Shown: piece after piece, positions 44,342-54,188 of the stretch
How the letters are laid out: each line of letters begins with the position of its first letter
Position numbering within the stretch: position 1 is the stretch's first letter
DNA from: Petrimonas mucosa
Lineage (GTDB): Bacteria; Bacteroidota; Bacteroidia; Bacteroidales; Dysgonomonadaceae
Reading direction: 5' to 3'
Assembly (NCBI RefSeq): GCF_900095795.1
Contig: NZ_LT608328.1
Span: 3,527,001-3,591,000 of the forward strand
DNA length: 64,000 nt
The notes under the pieces: model-generated
What the model was told of the DNA's origin: nothing
Databases searched by the model: none
What the model saw: the letters and a program-made list of their open reading frames with translations, nothing else
Position numbers and translations under genes: made by a program

Positions 44342-45325
44342 ATGGAATTGGAATTCAACAACAGGAACACGAAAGTGAAGCAGTTGGCAGATCATATCCA
44401 ACGGTCTGTCTCTATGAACGAGCTGATGCCGGGCGACAAGTTACCGTCTATCAACACCTTGAGCCAGAAATACCACATTTCGCGCGACACCGTGTTCAAG
44501 GCATTCAACGAGCTGAGGGCACGGGGAGTGATTGAATCCATTCACGGCAAGAACTACTATGTCAGCCATCGGTTGAAGAATGTACTGCTTCTTCTCGACG
44601 AGTACACGCCGTTCAAGGATGTGCTCTACAACGCACTGGTATCGCGACTCCCCTCCAACTACAAGATCGATCTCTGGTTTCACCAGTATAACGAACAGCT
44701 CTTCAACACCATTGTCAGGGAGTCGTACGGCATGTACAACAGTTACCTGATCATGAACTACAGCAACGAGGTGCTGGCCGGGTCGGTATCGAGAATCGAC
44801 CCGAAACGGCTGCTGCTGCTCGATTTTGGCAATTTCGACAAGCAGGGGCTGTCGTACGTCTGTCAGGATTTCGACCAGGGTTTTTACGATGCGCTGGATC
44901 AGACAAGGGTAGATTTCGGCAAATACAGGAAGATCATCTTCCTCTTCAATAAGGGGCACAAGCATCCGCAGAGCAGCAAGGAGCATTTTGTCCGGTTCTG
45001 TAGGGAGAACGGACTTGCATTCGAGATCATCGATGTTTTTCCTCCCGGCAAGCCGGTGGAGGAGAACGCCCTGTACATCATCATCAAACAGACCGACGTG
45101 GTTGAGGTGATCAAACGGAGCAAGGTCGACCGGCTCACGGTGGGCAGGCAGTTCGGTATTATCGGGTATAACGACAACCCGTTTTACGAGGTGATCGAAA
45201 ACGGGATTTCGGCGATCAGTATCGACTGGGAGGAGATGGGCAATCTGGCCGCCGATTTTGTGCTGACCGGCAAGCCGATTTCCTGCTATCTGCCCACGAA
45301 GATTATACGGCGGGGTTCATTTTGA
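44342..45325 (+). CDS. fucR: GntR-family regulator of fucose use (FucR-like)
   Basis: 327 residues. A GntR winged helix-turn-helix covers residues about 8-78 (LMPGDKLPSINTLSQKYHISRDTVFKAFNELRARGVIES). The C-terminal 240 residues resemble a LacI-type periplasmic-binding-fold sensor (LLLLDEYTPFKDVLYNAL, IGYNDNPFYEVIENGISAISIDW). It heads the fucI-fucU-fucP operon, as in Bacteroides where the fucose operon regulator has this design and responds to L-fucose. The 15-bp motif upstream of its own promoter and of the fucosidase genes is a candidate binding site. Confidence 0.9.
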   Translation: MELEFNNRNTKVKQLADHIQRSVSMNELMPGDKLPSINTLSQKYHISRDTVFKAFNELRARGVIESIHGKNYYVSHRLKNVLLLLDEYTPFKDVLYNALVSRLPSNYKIDLWFHQYNEQLFNTIVRESYGMYNSYLIMNYSNEVLAGSVSRIDPKRLLLLDFGNFDKQGLSYVCQDFDQGFYDALDQTRVDFGKYRKIIFLFNKGHKHPQSSKEHFVRFCRENGLAFEIIDVFPPGKPVEENALYIIIKQTDVVEVIKRSKVDRLTVGRQFGIIGYNDNPFYEVIENGISAISIDWEEMGNLAADFVLTGKPISCYLPTKIIRRGSF

Positions 45326-45403
45326 TCTTTTTTTACTGCCGTGCCAGCACTGTTCAGACTTCAGCAATCCATATAATAAATAGTCAATAAAAGAGAAAAG
45401 ATC

Positions 45404-47173
45404 ATGAAAACTTATCCAAAAATCGGTATCCGTCCCACTATCGACGGACGTCAGGGAGGCGTAAGAGAGAGCCTCGAGGAAAAGACCATGAACCTGGCAA
45501 AAGCAGTTGCCAACCTGATCAGTTCAAACCTGAAAAATGGCGACGGTTCCCCGGTCGAGTGCGTGATTGCCGACACCACGATAGGGCGTGTGGGTGAGAG
45601 TGCCGCATGTGCCGCAAAGTTCGAGCGGGAAGGTGTGGGTGCTACCATTACCGTAACCTCCTGCTGGTGCTACGGGTCGGAAACGATGGACATGAACCCA
45701 CATTACCCCAAGGCAGTATGGGGTTTCAACGGGACCGAACGTCCGGGAGCCGTGTATCTGGCAGCAGTCCTGGCAGCTCATGCCCAGAAGGGATTGCCCG
45801 CCTTCGGCATCTATGGCCGTGATGTCCAGGATCTGGACGACAATACCATTCCCGATGACGTGGCAGAAAAGCTGCTGCGCTTTGCCCGTGCCGCACAGGC
45901 GGTTGCAACCATGAGAGGAAAGTCATACCTCTCGATTGGCAGCGTCTCCATGGGGATTGCCGGCTCTATCGTCAATCCCGACTTCTTCCAGGAGTACCTG
46001 GGCATGCGGAACGAACAGGTGGAATCGGTCGAGATTCTCCGCCGCATGGAGGAGGGAATCTACGACAAGGAGGAGTTTGCCAGGGCGATGGCCTGGACAA
46101 AAAAATATTGTATCCCCAACGAGGCGGCCGACCTCAACCGGACCGACAAGGTCAAAAGCCGCGCAGAGAAGGATGCCGACTGGGAGTTTGTGGTGAAGAT
46201 GACCATCATCATCCGTGACCTGATGACCGGAAACCCCAAACTTGAGGAGATGGGATTCAAGGAGGAGGCAATCGGCCACAACGCCATTGCCGGCGGCTTC
46301 CAGGGTCAACGGCAGTGGACCGACTACAAGCCGAACGGCGACTTCACCGAAGCACTGCTCTGCTCGTCGTTCGACTGGAACGGTATCCGCGAAGCCTATG
46401 TGCTGGCTACCGAAAACGATGCCTGCAACGGTATCGCTATGCTCTTTGGACACCTCCTCACCAATAGTTCACAGATCTTCTCCGATGTTCGCACATACTG
46501 GAGTCCCGAGGCCGTAAAACGGGTTACCGGAAAAGAGCTCACCGGCATGGCCAGCAACGGGATCATCCACCTCATCAACTCGGGAGCCACCACCCTCGAT
46601 GCCACCGGGAAACAGCGGAAGGATGGCAAGCCGGCAATGAAACCCTTCTGGGAGATCAACGAAAAAGAGGTGGAGGATTGCCTGGCAGCCACCAACTGGT
46701 GTCCGGCAAACCGCGACTATTTCCGGGGCGGTGGCTTCTCCTCCAATTTCCTCTCCGAAGGCGGCATGCCTGTCACCATGTCCCGCCTGAACCTGGTGAA
46801 GGGGCTTGGACCGGTACTGCAGATTGCGGAAGGGTGGACCGTGGAGATCGATCCGGAGATCCACAAGGTGCTTAACGAACGGACCGACCAGACCTGGCCT
46901 ACCACATGGTTTGTTCCCAGGCTGAGCGACAAGCCGGCCTTCAGGGATGTCTACTCGGTGATGAACAACTGGGGAGCCAATCATGGAGCCATCAGCTACG
47001 GACATATCGGTCAGGACCTGATCACGCTGGCTTCGATCTTGCGCATTCCGGTCTGCATGCATAACGTGGATGATGAGAAGATCTTCCGTCCCGCCGCATG
47101 GAACGCATTCGGCATGGAGAAGGAGGGAGCCGACTATCGCGCCTGCGCCACATTCGGCCCGATCTACAAATAG
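45404..47173 (+). CDS. fucI: L-fucose isomerase
   Basis: 589 residues. It converts L-fucose to L-fuculose (and often D-arabinose to D-ribulose) in the cytosol with Mn2+. The N-terminus [21 protein letters not shown] and the C-terminal [18 protein letters not shown], which holds a metal-binding His, are diagnostic. The length matches the E. coli enzyme (591). It follows fucR by 78 nt and is followed by fucU after 26 nt. Confidence 0.97.
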   Translation: MKTYPKIGIRPTIDGRQGGVRESLEEKTMNLAKAVANLISSNLKNGDGSPVECVIADTTIGRVGESAACAAKFEREGVGATITVTSCWCYGSETMDMNPHYPKAVWGFNGTERPGAVYLAAVLAAHAQKGLPAFGIYGRDVQDLDDNTIPDDVAEKLLRFARAAQAVATMRGKSYLSIGSVSMGIAGSIVNPDFFQEYLGMRNEQVESVEILRRMEEGIYDKEEFARAMAWTKKYCIPNEAADLNRTDKVKSRAEKDADWEFVVKMTIIIRDLMTGNPKLEEMGFKEEAIGHNAIAGGFQGQRQWTDYKPNGDFTEALLCSSFDWNGIREAYVLATENDACNGIAMLFGHLLTNSSQIFSDVRTYWSPEAVKRVTGKELTGMASNGIIHLINSGATTLDATGKQRKDGKPAMKPFWEINEKEVEDCLAATNWCPANRDYFRGGGFSSNFLSEGGMPVTMSRLNLVKGLGPVLQIAEGWTVEIDPEIHKVLNERTDQTWPTTWFVPRLSDKPAFRDVYSVMNNWGANHGAISYGHIGQDLITLASILRIPVCMHNVDDEKIFRPAAWNAFGMEKEGADYRACATFGPIYK

Positions 47174-47199
47174 AATTGCAACCTCATATAACTTAGAGT

Positions 47200-47625
47200 A
47201 TGCTGAAAAAAATACCCAAATCCCTCTCCCCTCAGTTGGTAAAGACCCTCATGGAGATGGGGCACGGCGATGAGATTGTTCTTGGCGATGCCAATTTTCC
47301 GAGCAGCAGTGTATCGTCAAATGTGATCCGGGCGGACGGCCTCAGTGGAGCCGTCCTGCTGGAGGCGATTCTGGAGCTCTTCCCGCTCGACAGCTATGCC
47401 GATCCGTCGGTCATCTTGATGGAGGTGGTTCCTGGCGACGATTACAAACCGGAGATCTGGGAGGATTACAAGGCCATTCTGGGTGCTTCCGGAGAACCCT
47501 TCTCCATCGGCTACCTGGAACGGTTCGACTTTTACGAAAGGGCGAAAAAGGCCTATGCTGTGGTAGCGACCGGCGAGGAGGCACTCTATGCCAATATCAT
47601 CTTGAAAAAAGGAGTGGTAAGATGA
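47200..47625 (+). CDS. fucU: L-fucose mutarotase (RbsD/FucU family)
   Basis: 141 residues. It speeds exchange between the alpha and beta anomers of L-fucose so that FucI and FucP work at full rate. The family start LKKIPKSLSPQLVKTLMEMGHGDEIVLGDANFP includes the catalytic His in GHGDE. The Arg/Tyr segment near the C-terminus (ATGEEALYANIILKKGV) is also typical. Its stop overlaps the fucP start by ATGA. Confidence 0.94.
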   Translation: MLKKIPKSLSPQLVKTLMEMGHGDEIVLGDANFPSSSVSSNVIRADGLSGAVLLEAILELFPLDSYADPSVILMEVVPGDDYKPEIWEDYKAILGASGEPFSIGYLERFDFYERAKKAYAVVATGEEALYANIILKKGVVR

Positions 47626-48932
47626 AACAGGGCGCATCACCTTCCAAGCCGGTTATCGAAAAGCGGTACCTGCTTCCGTTTATTCTTATCACCAGCCTGT
47701 TCGCACTGTGGGGTTTTGCCAACGACATCACCAACCCGTTGGTGGCGGCATTCCAGACCATCATGGAGCTTCCGGCCTCCGAAGCGGCGCTGATACAGTT
47801 TGCCTTCTACGGCGGCTACGGCACCATGGCCATCCCGGCGGCACTGTTCGTACGGCGATACAGCTATAAGAAAGGGATACTCCTGGGTCTGGCACTCTAT
47901 GCCGCAGGGGCATTCCTCTTCATTCCCGCGGCCCAGTTCGAGCAATTCTCCTACTTCCTGTTGTCGCTCTATATCCTGACTTTCGGACTGGCCTTCCTGG
48001 AGACAACCGCCAACCCCTACATCATCTCGATGGGGGATGAGGCCACCTCCACCCGCAGGTTGAACTTTGCCCAGTCGTTCAACCCGATGGGATCGCTGCT
48101 GGGAATGTTTGTAGCATCGAACTACGTGCTCACCTCCCTCAGCTCCGAGAAACGGGATGCGGCCGGCAACCTGATCTTCTACACGCTGAGCGATGCAGAA
48201 AAAGCTGTTGTCCGCACCCACGACCTGGCCATTATCCGGAATCCCTATGTGATTATCGGGGGGGTGGTCCTGCTGGTATTTGTCGTCATTGCGTTGACAA
48301 AGATGCCCAGGACACAGTCGGCCGAGGCAAAGAACATCCGGACCCGCGATTCGGCCAGACGGCTGATCAGGAACTCCAACTACCGCGAAGGGGTCATTGC
48401 CCAGTTCTTCTATGTGGCGGCACAAATCATGTGCTGGACATTTATCATCCAATATGCAGAGAACATTGGCATTCCAAAGGCTGTAGGTCAACGCTGGAAC
48501 ATCCTGGCCATGGTGCTGTTCCTGTCGAGCCGCTTCATCAGTACCTACCTGATGAAATACCTGAGACCGTCACTGATGCTGACCCTCTTTGCCATAGGGG
48601 CGATGTCGACCACCCTGGGGGTTATCTTCATCGGGGGAACCATTGGACTCTACTGCCTGGTAGCCACCTCCATCTTCATGTCGCTGATGTTCCCCACCAT
48701 ATACGGGATTGCACTGAAAGGGCTGGGTGACGATTCAACGCTGGGAGCTGCAGGGCTGGTGATGGCGATCGTTGGTGGTGCACTGATGCCCCCACTGCAG
48801 GGAGCCATTATTGATCTGGGGCGTGTGGCATGGCTACCCGCTGTGAATGCCTCGTTCATACTGCCGTTCATCTGTTTTCTCGCCGTCTCGCTGTACGGCA
48901 TACGGACAAACCGGAGGAGAATCACGGGATGA
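47622..48932 (+). CDS. fucP: L-fucose:H+ symporter (MFS)
   Basis: 436 residues with 12 membrane helices, FucP branch of the major facilitator superfamily. Characteristic segments are LFALWGFANDITNPLVAAFQ in helix 1 (the Asp equals the proton/substrate residue of FucP), FYGGYGTMAIPAAL in helix 2, and LGLALYAAGAFLFIPAA in helix 3. GLAFLETTANPYI in helix 4 contains the conserved Glu. It imports the monosaccharide across the inner membrane. Overlaps fucU and is followed by GH109 after 82 nt. Confidence 0.95.
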   Translation: MKQGASPSKPVIEKRYLLPFILITSLFALWGFANDITNPLVAAFQTIMELPASEAALIQFAFYGGYGTMAIPAALFVRRYSYKKGILLGLALYAAGAFLFIPAAQFEQFSYFLLSLYILTFGLAFLETTANPYIISMGDEATSTRRLNFAQSFNPMGSLLGMFVASNYVLTSLSSEKRDAAGNLIFYTLSDAEKAVVRTHDLAIIRNPYVIIGGVVLLVFVVIALTKMPRTQSAEAKNIRTRDSARRLIRNSNYREGVIAQFFYVAAQIMCWTFIIQYAENIGIPKAVGQRWNILAMVLFLSSRFISTYLMKYLRPSLMLTLFAIGAMSTTLGVIFIGGTIGLYCLVATSIFMSLMFPTIYGIALKGLGDDSTLGAAGLVMAIVGGALMPPLQGAIIDLGRVAWLPAVNASFILPFICFLAVSLYGIRTNRRRITG

Positions 48933-49014
48933 AAAGGGGCTTGGCGAATGCAGTAGATCCCGGTTAGCAAATATATCATTACAACTCATAAATAACTAAA
49001 CTGTTTAAATAATA

Positions 49015-50427
49015 ATGAAGAAACTGTTCACTTTATCAATCATTGCTGCTGCTCTTCTTTTTGCATCCTGCACCAATGGATCGCAACAAGGCAAGGGCGC
49101 AGGAAGTTACCAACCTATCGAGACTCCGGTGCCTGCCCGGCCAGCCGGACAGAAGCATGTCCTGGGATTGAGAGCACCCAAGCTGGATACTGTCCGTGTG
49201 GGATTCATCGGTCTGGGCATGCGCGGACGAGGCGCAGTAGAGCGATTCACTCATATTCCGGGCACAAAGATAGTGGCGCTGTGCGACCTCCATGCCGACA
49301 GGGTTGAACGGTCACAAGAGATACTCGAGAAGGCCGGTCTTCCCCGCGCCGCAGCATACAGCGGCAGCGAAGAGGCCTGGAAGGAACTCTGCAAGAGGGA
49401 GGATATCGATCTGGTATATATCGCGACCGACTGGGTACATCACGCCCCGATGCTGATCTATGCCATGGAGCAGGGGAAGCACGCTGCCAGCGAAGTTCCC
49501 GCCGCCATGACGTTGGAGGAGATCTGGGACGTCATCAATACGGCCGAACGCACCCAGAAGCACTGCATGCAGCTCGAAAACTGCGTGTACGACTTCTTTG
49601 AACTGACCACACTCAACATGGCCCAGCAGGGAGTACTTGGAGAGATCCTCTATGCCGAGGGTGCCTATATCCACATGCTGGAAGATTTCTGGGAAGAGTA
49701 CGAAGGCGACTGGCGCATGGAGTACAACAAGAAACACCGGGGCGACATCTACGCCACGCACGGCATGGGACCCGCCTGCCAGGTGCTTGACATCCACCGG
49801 GGCGACAAGATGAACTACCTGGTAGCCATGGACAGCAAGCCGGTAAGTATCCCGGCCTACCTGAAAGCGAAACGGGGCGAGGAGGTTACCGACTTCCAGA
49901 ACGGTCAACACACCATGACCATGATCCGCACCGAAAAGGGAAAAACGATCCATATCCAGCACGATGTTGCCTCTCCCCGTCCCTACAGCCGCATGTACCA
50001 GGTACAGGGCACCAAGGGATTTGCCAGCAAGTATCCACGTGAGGGTTATGCCCTGAAAGCTGATGCCGTGGAGAAGGATGCAGTTCCCAACCACGAAAAG
50101 ATCACCGGTCACTCCTATGTACCGGAAGAGGTAAAAAGAGGATTGATGGAGAAGTACAAACATCCGATCCATATTGAAATTGAAGAGACCGCCAAGAAGG
50201 TGGGCGGACATGGCGGGATGGATTATGTCATGGACTATCGACTTATCTACTGCCTGCAGAACGGACTCCCGCTCGACATGGATGTATACGACCTGGCAGA
50301 ATGGTGCTGCCTGGCTCCGCTGACCGCGTTATCGCTCGAAAACAATTCCGCTCCGGTAGCGGTTCCCGACTTCACGCGGGGACACTGGAATGATGTAAAA
50401 GGATTCAGGCACGCGTTTGCAAATTAG
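49015..50427 (+). CDS. GH109-type glycosidase (Gfo/Idh/MocA fold), likely alpha-N-acetylgalactosaminidase
   Basis: 470 residues. Lipoprotein signal (LLFASC, Cys19). The NAD-binding Rossmann motif VGFIGLGMRGRGAVERF is at about residues 62-78. GH109 features include IATDWVHHAPM, GDIYATHGMGPACQVLDIHRGD (the Tyr and His thought to act in catalysis) and GHGGMDYVMDYRLI. GH109 enzymes use tightly bound NAD+ to remove alpha-1,3-linked GalNAc, as on blood group A antigen. As an exported lipoprotein at the end of the fucose operon it would expose fucose on A-type mucin glycans. Activity on other sugars remains possible. Confidence 0.88.
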   Translation: MKKLFTLSIIAAALLFASCTNGSQQGKGAGSYQPIETPVPARPAGQKHVLGLRAPKLDTVRVGFIGLGMRGRGAVERFTHIPGTKIVALCDLHADRVERSQEILEKAGLPRAAAYSGSEEAWKELCKREDIDLVYIATDWVHHAPMLIYAMEQGKHAASEVPAAMTLEEIWDVINTAERTQKHCMQLENCVYDFFELTTLNMAQQGVLGEILYAEGAYIHMLEDFWEEYEGDWRMEYNKKHRGDIYATHGMGPACQVLDIHRGDKMNYLVAMDSKPVSIPAYLKAKRGEEVTDFQNGQHTMTMIRTEKGKTIHIQHDVASPRPYSRMYQVQGTKGFASKYPREGYALKADAVEKDAVPNHEKITGHSYVPEEVKRGLMEKYKHPIHIEIEETAKKVGGHGGMDYVMDYRLIYCLQNGLPLDMDVYDLAEWCCLAPLTALSLENNSAPVAVPDFTRGHWNDVKGFRHAFAN

Positions 50428-50460
50428 GCTATTAATTGATCACTGTTTTTATATTGTTTA

Positions 50461-50495
50461 ACAAGGCCGCTCAACTGAGCCGGCCTTGTTTTTTT
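50461..50495 (+). terminator. Terminator of the fucRIUP-GH109 operon
   Basis: Stem ACAAGGCCGCTC (50461-50472) with GAGCCGGCCTTGT (50477-50489, one bulged base), loop AACT, then seven or more T. Confidence 0.9.
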
Positions 50496-50582
50496 GCCCC
50501 TATTTTTGTCGGTTTTGTCCATTTTTTGTGAATCCAAAAGATTTTTTTGTCTATTTGGGAAAAAACTCCTGCCGGTTAACAC

Positions 50583-50590
50583 TATTTTTG
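50583..50590 (+). promoter_or_regulatory. -7 box of the BACON/fimbrillin-like pair
   Basis: TATTTTTG, 31 nt before ATG 50622. A TTTG occurs 25 nt upstream, wider than the usual spacing. Confidence 0.45.
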
Positions 50591-50621
50591 CTGCCACGCC
50601 ACGGCGCCAGCCGTTAGATAA

Positions 50622-51620
50622 ATGAAGCATCAACACTTGAGAAATATCATGCAATCATCAACACTCGCACTATCTGTCATAGCCTTGATTCTATTCTTCC
50701 TGTCAGGCTGCGGTAAGGAAGAGGTCCCCGGTGGAGGGGGAAATGGGAATGGAAATAAAACAATCACCCTGGAGGTAACCGACACACCCATCCACTTTCC
50801 TGCTGAGGGGGGGAGCAAGGAGATCACAGTCACGACCAATGCTAAAAGTTGGAACGTCACGTCCAGCAAGACCTGGTGCACGGTCAGCAAGGGAGCCTCC
50901 AACTTCACGGTAACTGCAACTGAAAACAAGGCTTTCGCTCCTCCGGAGAATGCCATGTTAACCGTCACAGCAGAAGGGACTACCAAAAAGGTGACCATCG
51001 AGGTGACGCAGGATGCGGCCGTCGAACCGGCGGAAGCTTTCATCAAACCGGTTACCGATAAGGTGATCATGAATTATCAGGGGGGTTCTAACGGAATTGG
51101 GATTAAAACCAACATAACCGGGTGGAGTTGCCGCTCCGATCAGTCCTGGTGCCGGACAGAAAAAAATTCGGACGAAGGCATTAGCATCACCGTTGATGAA
51201 AGTTGGACGGGCAACATTCCCCGACAAGCCTTGGTCACCCTCTATGGGAATGAGGGCGACTCGCTCGCTTCCATCACGGTGTACCAGGATCCTTTGCCGG
51301 AGCTCTTCCTCTTCTCCCCTGTTGGGAACACCAACATACCCCTCCCCTCATATGGAGGAACCATCGTCGTTACGGTGATAACCAACGTGACCGAGTTCAC
51401 CCTGGGATATGTTGGAGAGTGGTTGCAGGTGAATAAGATCAACGATACGCAGTTCACCATCACCTCAACGCCCAACAACAGCACCCAGATGAGACCGGGG
51501 CAGGAGATTATTGTCTATGCCAGCACACTGACTCAAAAACTATGGGTATACGAAGAAGAGGCGGAAGAGGCTTCCGACAATGATGATTACGATTACAATG
51601 ACCCCACGGGATGGGATTAA
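50622..51620 (+). CDS. BACON-domain surface lipoprotein
   Basis: 332 residues with lipobox FLSGC (Cys30), a Gly/Asn linker, and three tandem beta-sandwich units. Units 1 and 2 fit BACON domains: ITLEVTDTPIHFPAEGGSKEITVTTNAKSWNVTSSKTWCTVS style spacing, then GWSCRSDQSWCRTEKNSDEG. A third unit starts near residue 222 (GGTIVVTVITNVTEFTLGYVGEWLQV). The C-terminus is very acidic (EEEAEEASDNDDYDYND). BACON domains are linked to mucin or carbohydrate binding. It is followed after 19 nt by a fimbrillin-like lipoprotein gene. Confidence 0.82.
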   Translation: MKHQHLRNIMQSSTLALSVIALILFFLSGCGKEEVPGGGGNGNGNKTITLEVTDTPIHFPAEGGSKEITVTTNAKSWNVTSSKTWCTVSKGASNFTVTATENKAFAPPENAMLTVTAEGTTKKVTIEVTQDAAVEPAEAFIKPVTDKVIMNYQGGSNGIGIKTNITGWSCRSDQSWCRTEKNSDEGISITVDESWTGNIPRQALVTLYGNEGDSLASITVYQDPLPELFLFSPVGNTNIPLPSYGGTIVVTVITNVTEFTLGYVGEWLQVNKINDTQFTITSTPNNSTQMRPGQEIIVYASTLTQKLWVYEEEAEEASDNDDYDYNDPTGWD

Positions 51621-51639
51621 CCACAAACAGCAACTGATC

Positions 51640-54174
51640 ATGAAAAGAACAAGAGATAGGAAAAACCTGCATAAATTCTCCCTGCTGGTGATTGGCCTCG
51701 CACTGCTTGGTTGTACCGCCGAACCGTTTGGACAGGGAGCAGCTCCCGGCGACAACGTATTGACAGCTACCATCATTGAGGGGGAAGAAACGACCCGAAC
51801 CGCAGTGATTGATCATCCCGGCATCAAGGCAGAAGTCCGTTGGGAGGTGAACGACCGGATCGGCGTCTTCGGCAAGGGAGGGGGTAGCAACCTGCTCTTC
51901 ACTGCCGGTGTGGATGACATCCTGGAAAACGGCAAAAAAGCCCGGTTCAGGACAACCGGCAGCATGCCCACGGGCGAGGTGACGGCCTATTACCCCTATC
52001 GGGAGGGAACTTCTATTGGCAACAACAGCGAGTTGACGCTCACCTTCCCGGCCACACAGCCCTATACCCTCAAGGAGCGGGTGTCGCAACCCTATGCCCC
52101 TGCTAACTTCATGGCCGGCAAGGGCAGTGCATCGGGCATCGGCTTCCGCAACCTCTTTGCGCTGCTCAAGGTGGGTTACAGCGGTACTGAGGGTGACCGT
52201 CTGCTCAAGGTACATTTCCGGGATCTCTCGGGCAAACCGGTGAGCGGGAGCTTCACGGTCGCCTGGAGCGACGGGATCCCCGATGCACGGTTTCCAGAGA
52301 GCGGCAGTGGAACCTCACTTACCCTTACCATCGACTGTGGTGAAGGAGTATTGCTCGATGGCACCCTGCACCATTTCTATCTCTTTATTCCTCCCCGCGA
52401 CTACACAAAGGGATTTGAGGTGAAATTCGTGATGGATGACGGCAGTGAAGTGATAAAGACGATCGGTACAACATCGGGAAAAATGATTGAGCGCAGCAGG
52501 GTATACCCGGTGGGAGAGACGGTCACTACATCGGACGAAGTAGAATACAAACTGCAGGAGGATGCTACCCTGGTCGATGCGGAAAGAATGGAATATATCG
52601 TAGATGCCCGGGTGGTAAGCTATGACGAATGGGTCAATATGGTCAAATTACAAACCCACACGCTCTTTATGACGGTGAAAAAAGAGTTTGAACCCAGGAT
52701 GGGTGAGGTATTGCTTTTCGATACTCCCTCCAAATTGTTCCCGGAAGGCTATATCGGCAGAATCGTCTCGGTGGGCAACCCCGAAAGCGAATACATTGCC
52801 GTGGTGGCTGAACCGGTGACCGATATCACCGAGGTGTTTGAAGAGCTCTCCCTGGGTGAACCGATCTGGAATGAAGATGGCACGATGAACGATGAGGGGG
52901 GCGTTGAGCTGGAACTCGGTGCCTACCTGAGCCGGGTGGAGACACCCGACGGGGAAACGGTGAGCTTCACCCAGAACGGTTCACAAATTGAACTTTCTTT
53001 GCCTACAACACGGGCCAGTGGAAGAAAAAGCTACAATTACTCCTCCGGCAACATGAGCTTTACGCTGGAGCCTGGCGACAACTCCGAAATTGAGGTTTCA
53101 GCCAGCATGGATCTCAGCATGCGGCTGCTGGTGGGCATCTTCGACAAGAAGCTGCACTATTTCCATGCCAGCATATCCCCCGACATCCAGCTTTCGGCCG
53201 ATATGAGCATCGAGGTGGAGGCCGATGCGGTGGACAAATCGTTCCACCTGCTAACCGCCTATTTTGCCCCCATCCCCGTACCGCCGCTCACCATCGTGCC
53301 GGTGATCCGTTTTTACGGTGTTGCCGGTGTGGGGGGAGAAGTAGAGATCAGGGCAGGCATGAGCTACAGCGCCGCGATGGACCTCGGATTCTCCTACAAC
53401 AGCAACGAGGGATTCAGAACCCGCAGCACCACCCGGGCATCCAGGTTCAGCGAGAATGGCCTCTCCTTCACAGGGGGTGAGTTGTCGGCCAATGTGCACA
53501 CCACTGCAGGCGTAAGGGTAGATGCGGGCATCAAGGTATGGGGCGTGATGGAAGCGCTTTGCAGTGCCGATGCACGCATGAAGATGGGATACTACTGGGA
53601 CTTCTTTGAACAGACCCAGAAGATGTCACTCAACACCGAGAGCAAGATCAAGGGATCGCTCACCACGCTGGGAGGTGTCTTCAATTACGAGACCGATGAG
53701 CTGACGCTGGAAGGAGATCCCATCTGGGAACGGTACTTCTCTCCCCTGTGCGATCCCCATGCCAGTGATGTCAACTTGTCGGCCGACAGCACACAGGTTC
53801 ATTGCAAGTTCAAAGTGATGCGCCACCTGTTGCAGCCGGTGCAGATCGGGGCCATCCTATACAGCGGTGTACCATACGGCTATTTTGCAGACGGGATGCC
53901 ATATGGCTTCAAACCCACAGAAAAGATCATGGAGGTTGATTTCGGACGAAGTTACATTGGATCGGGCATGTCGCGACGGGAGGACAACAGGGTTGTGTAC
54001 GATGATTTCGAGCTGTTTGAACATACCTTTCCCTTCACGCCCGAGCCGGGTGGTTATTACGGCATCCTGCCGGCTAAAGGAACTGTTGGCAGTGGACTTT
54101 TTGGGGACATGGCGGTAAACATAATAGACTACTATGGACTCAGGTATTTCACCTTCAGGGGGAGGAAAGAGTAA
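51640..54174 (+). CDS. Large fimbrillin-like lipoprotein with an unassigned C-terminal region
   Basis: 844 residues, lipobox LALLGC (Cys25). Start is ATG 51640 (MKRTRDRKNLHK), because the upstream in-frame ATG overlaps the BACON gene. Residues about 40-310 follow the fimbrillin pattern: EVRWEVNDRIGVFGKGG, the ATYP-like TAYYPYREGT, FRNLFALLKVGYSG, and LHHFYLFIPPRDYTKGF. The remaining 530 residues contain long amphipathic beta strands (MSFTLEPGDNSEIEVSASMDLSMRLL, GVGGEVEIRAGMSYSAAMDLG) that resemble no family I can name. Probably a surface adhesin or matrix-binding protein paired with the BACON protein. Confidence 0.7.
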   Translation: MKRTRDRKNLHKFSLLVIGLALLGCTAEPFGQGAAPGDNVLTATIIEGEETTRTAVIDHPGIKAEVRWEVNDRIGVFGKGGGSNLLFTAGVDDILENGKKARFRTTGSMPTGEVTAYYPYREGTSIGNNSELTLTFPATQPYTLKERVSQPYAPANFMAGKGSASGIGFRNLFALLKVGYSGTEGDRLLKVHFRDLSGKPVSGSFTVAWSDGIPDARFPESGSGTSLTLTIDCGEGVLLDGTLHHFYLFIPPRDYTKGFEVKFVMDDGSEVIKTIGTTSGKMIERSRVYPVGETVTTSDEVEYKLQEDATLVDAERMEYIVDARVVSYDEWVNMVKLQTHTLFMTVKKEFEPRMGEVLLFDTPSKLFPEGYIGRIVSVGNPESEYIAVVAEPVTDITEVFEELSLGEPIWNEDGTMNDEGGVELELGAYLSRVETPDGETVSFTQNGSQIELSLPTTRASGRKSYNYSSGNMSFTLEPGDNSEIEVSASMDLSMRLLVGIFDKKLHYFHASISPDIQLSADMSIEVEADAVDKSFHLLTAYFAPIPVPPLTIVPVIRFYGVAGVGGEVEIRAGMSYSAAMDLGFSYNSNEGFRTRSTTRASRFSENGLSFTGGELSANVHTTAGVRVDAGIKVWGVMEALCSADARMKMGYYWDFFEQTQKMSLNTESKIKGSLTTLGGVFNYETDELTLEGDPIWERYFSPLCDPHASDVNLSADSTQVHCKFKVMRHLLQPVQIGAILYSGVPYGYFADGMPYGFKPTEKIMEVDFGRSYIGSGMSRREDNRVVYDDFELFEHTFPFTPEPGGYYGILPAKGTVGSGLFGDMAVNIIDYYGLRYFTFRGRKE

Positions 54175-54188
54175 GGTAGCTTCCAGGC

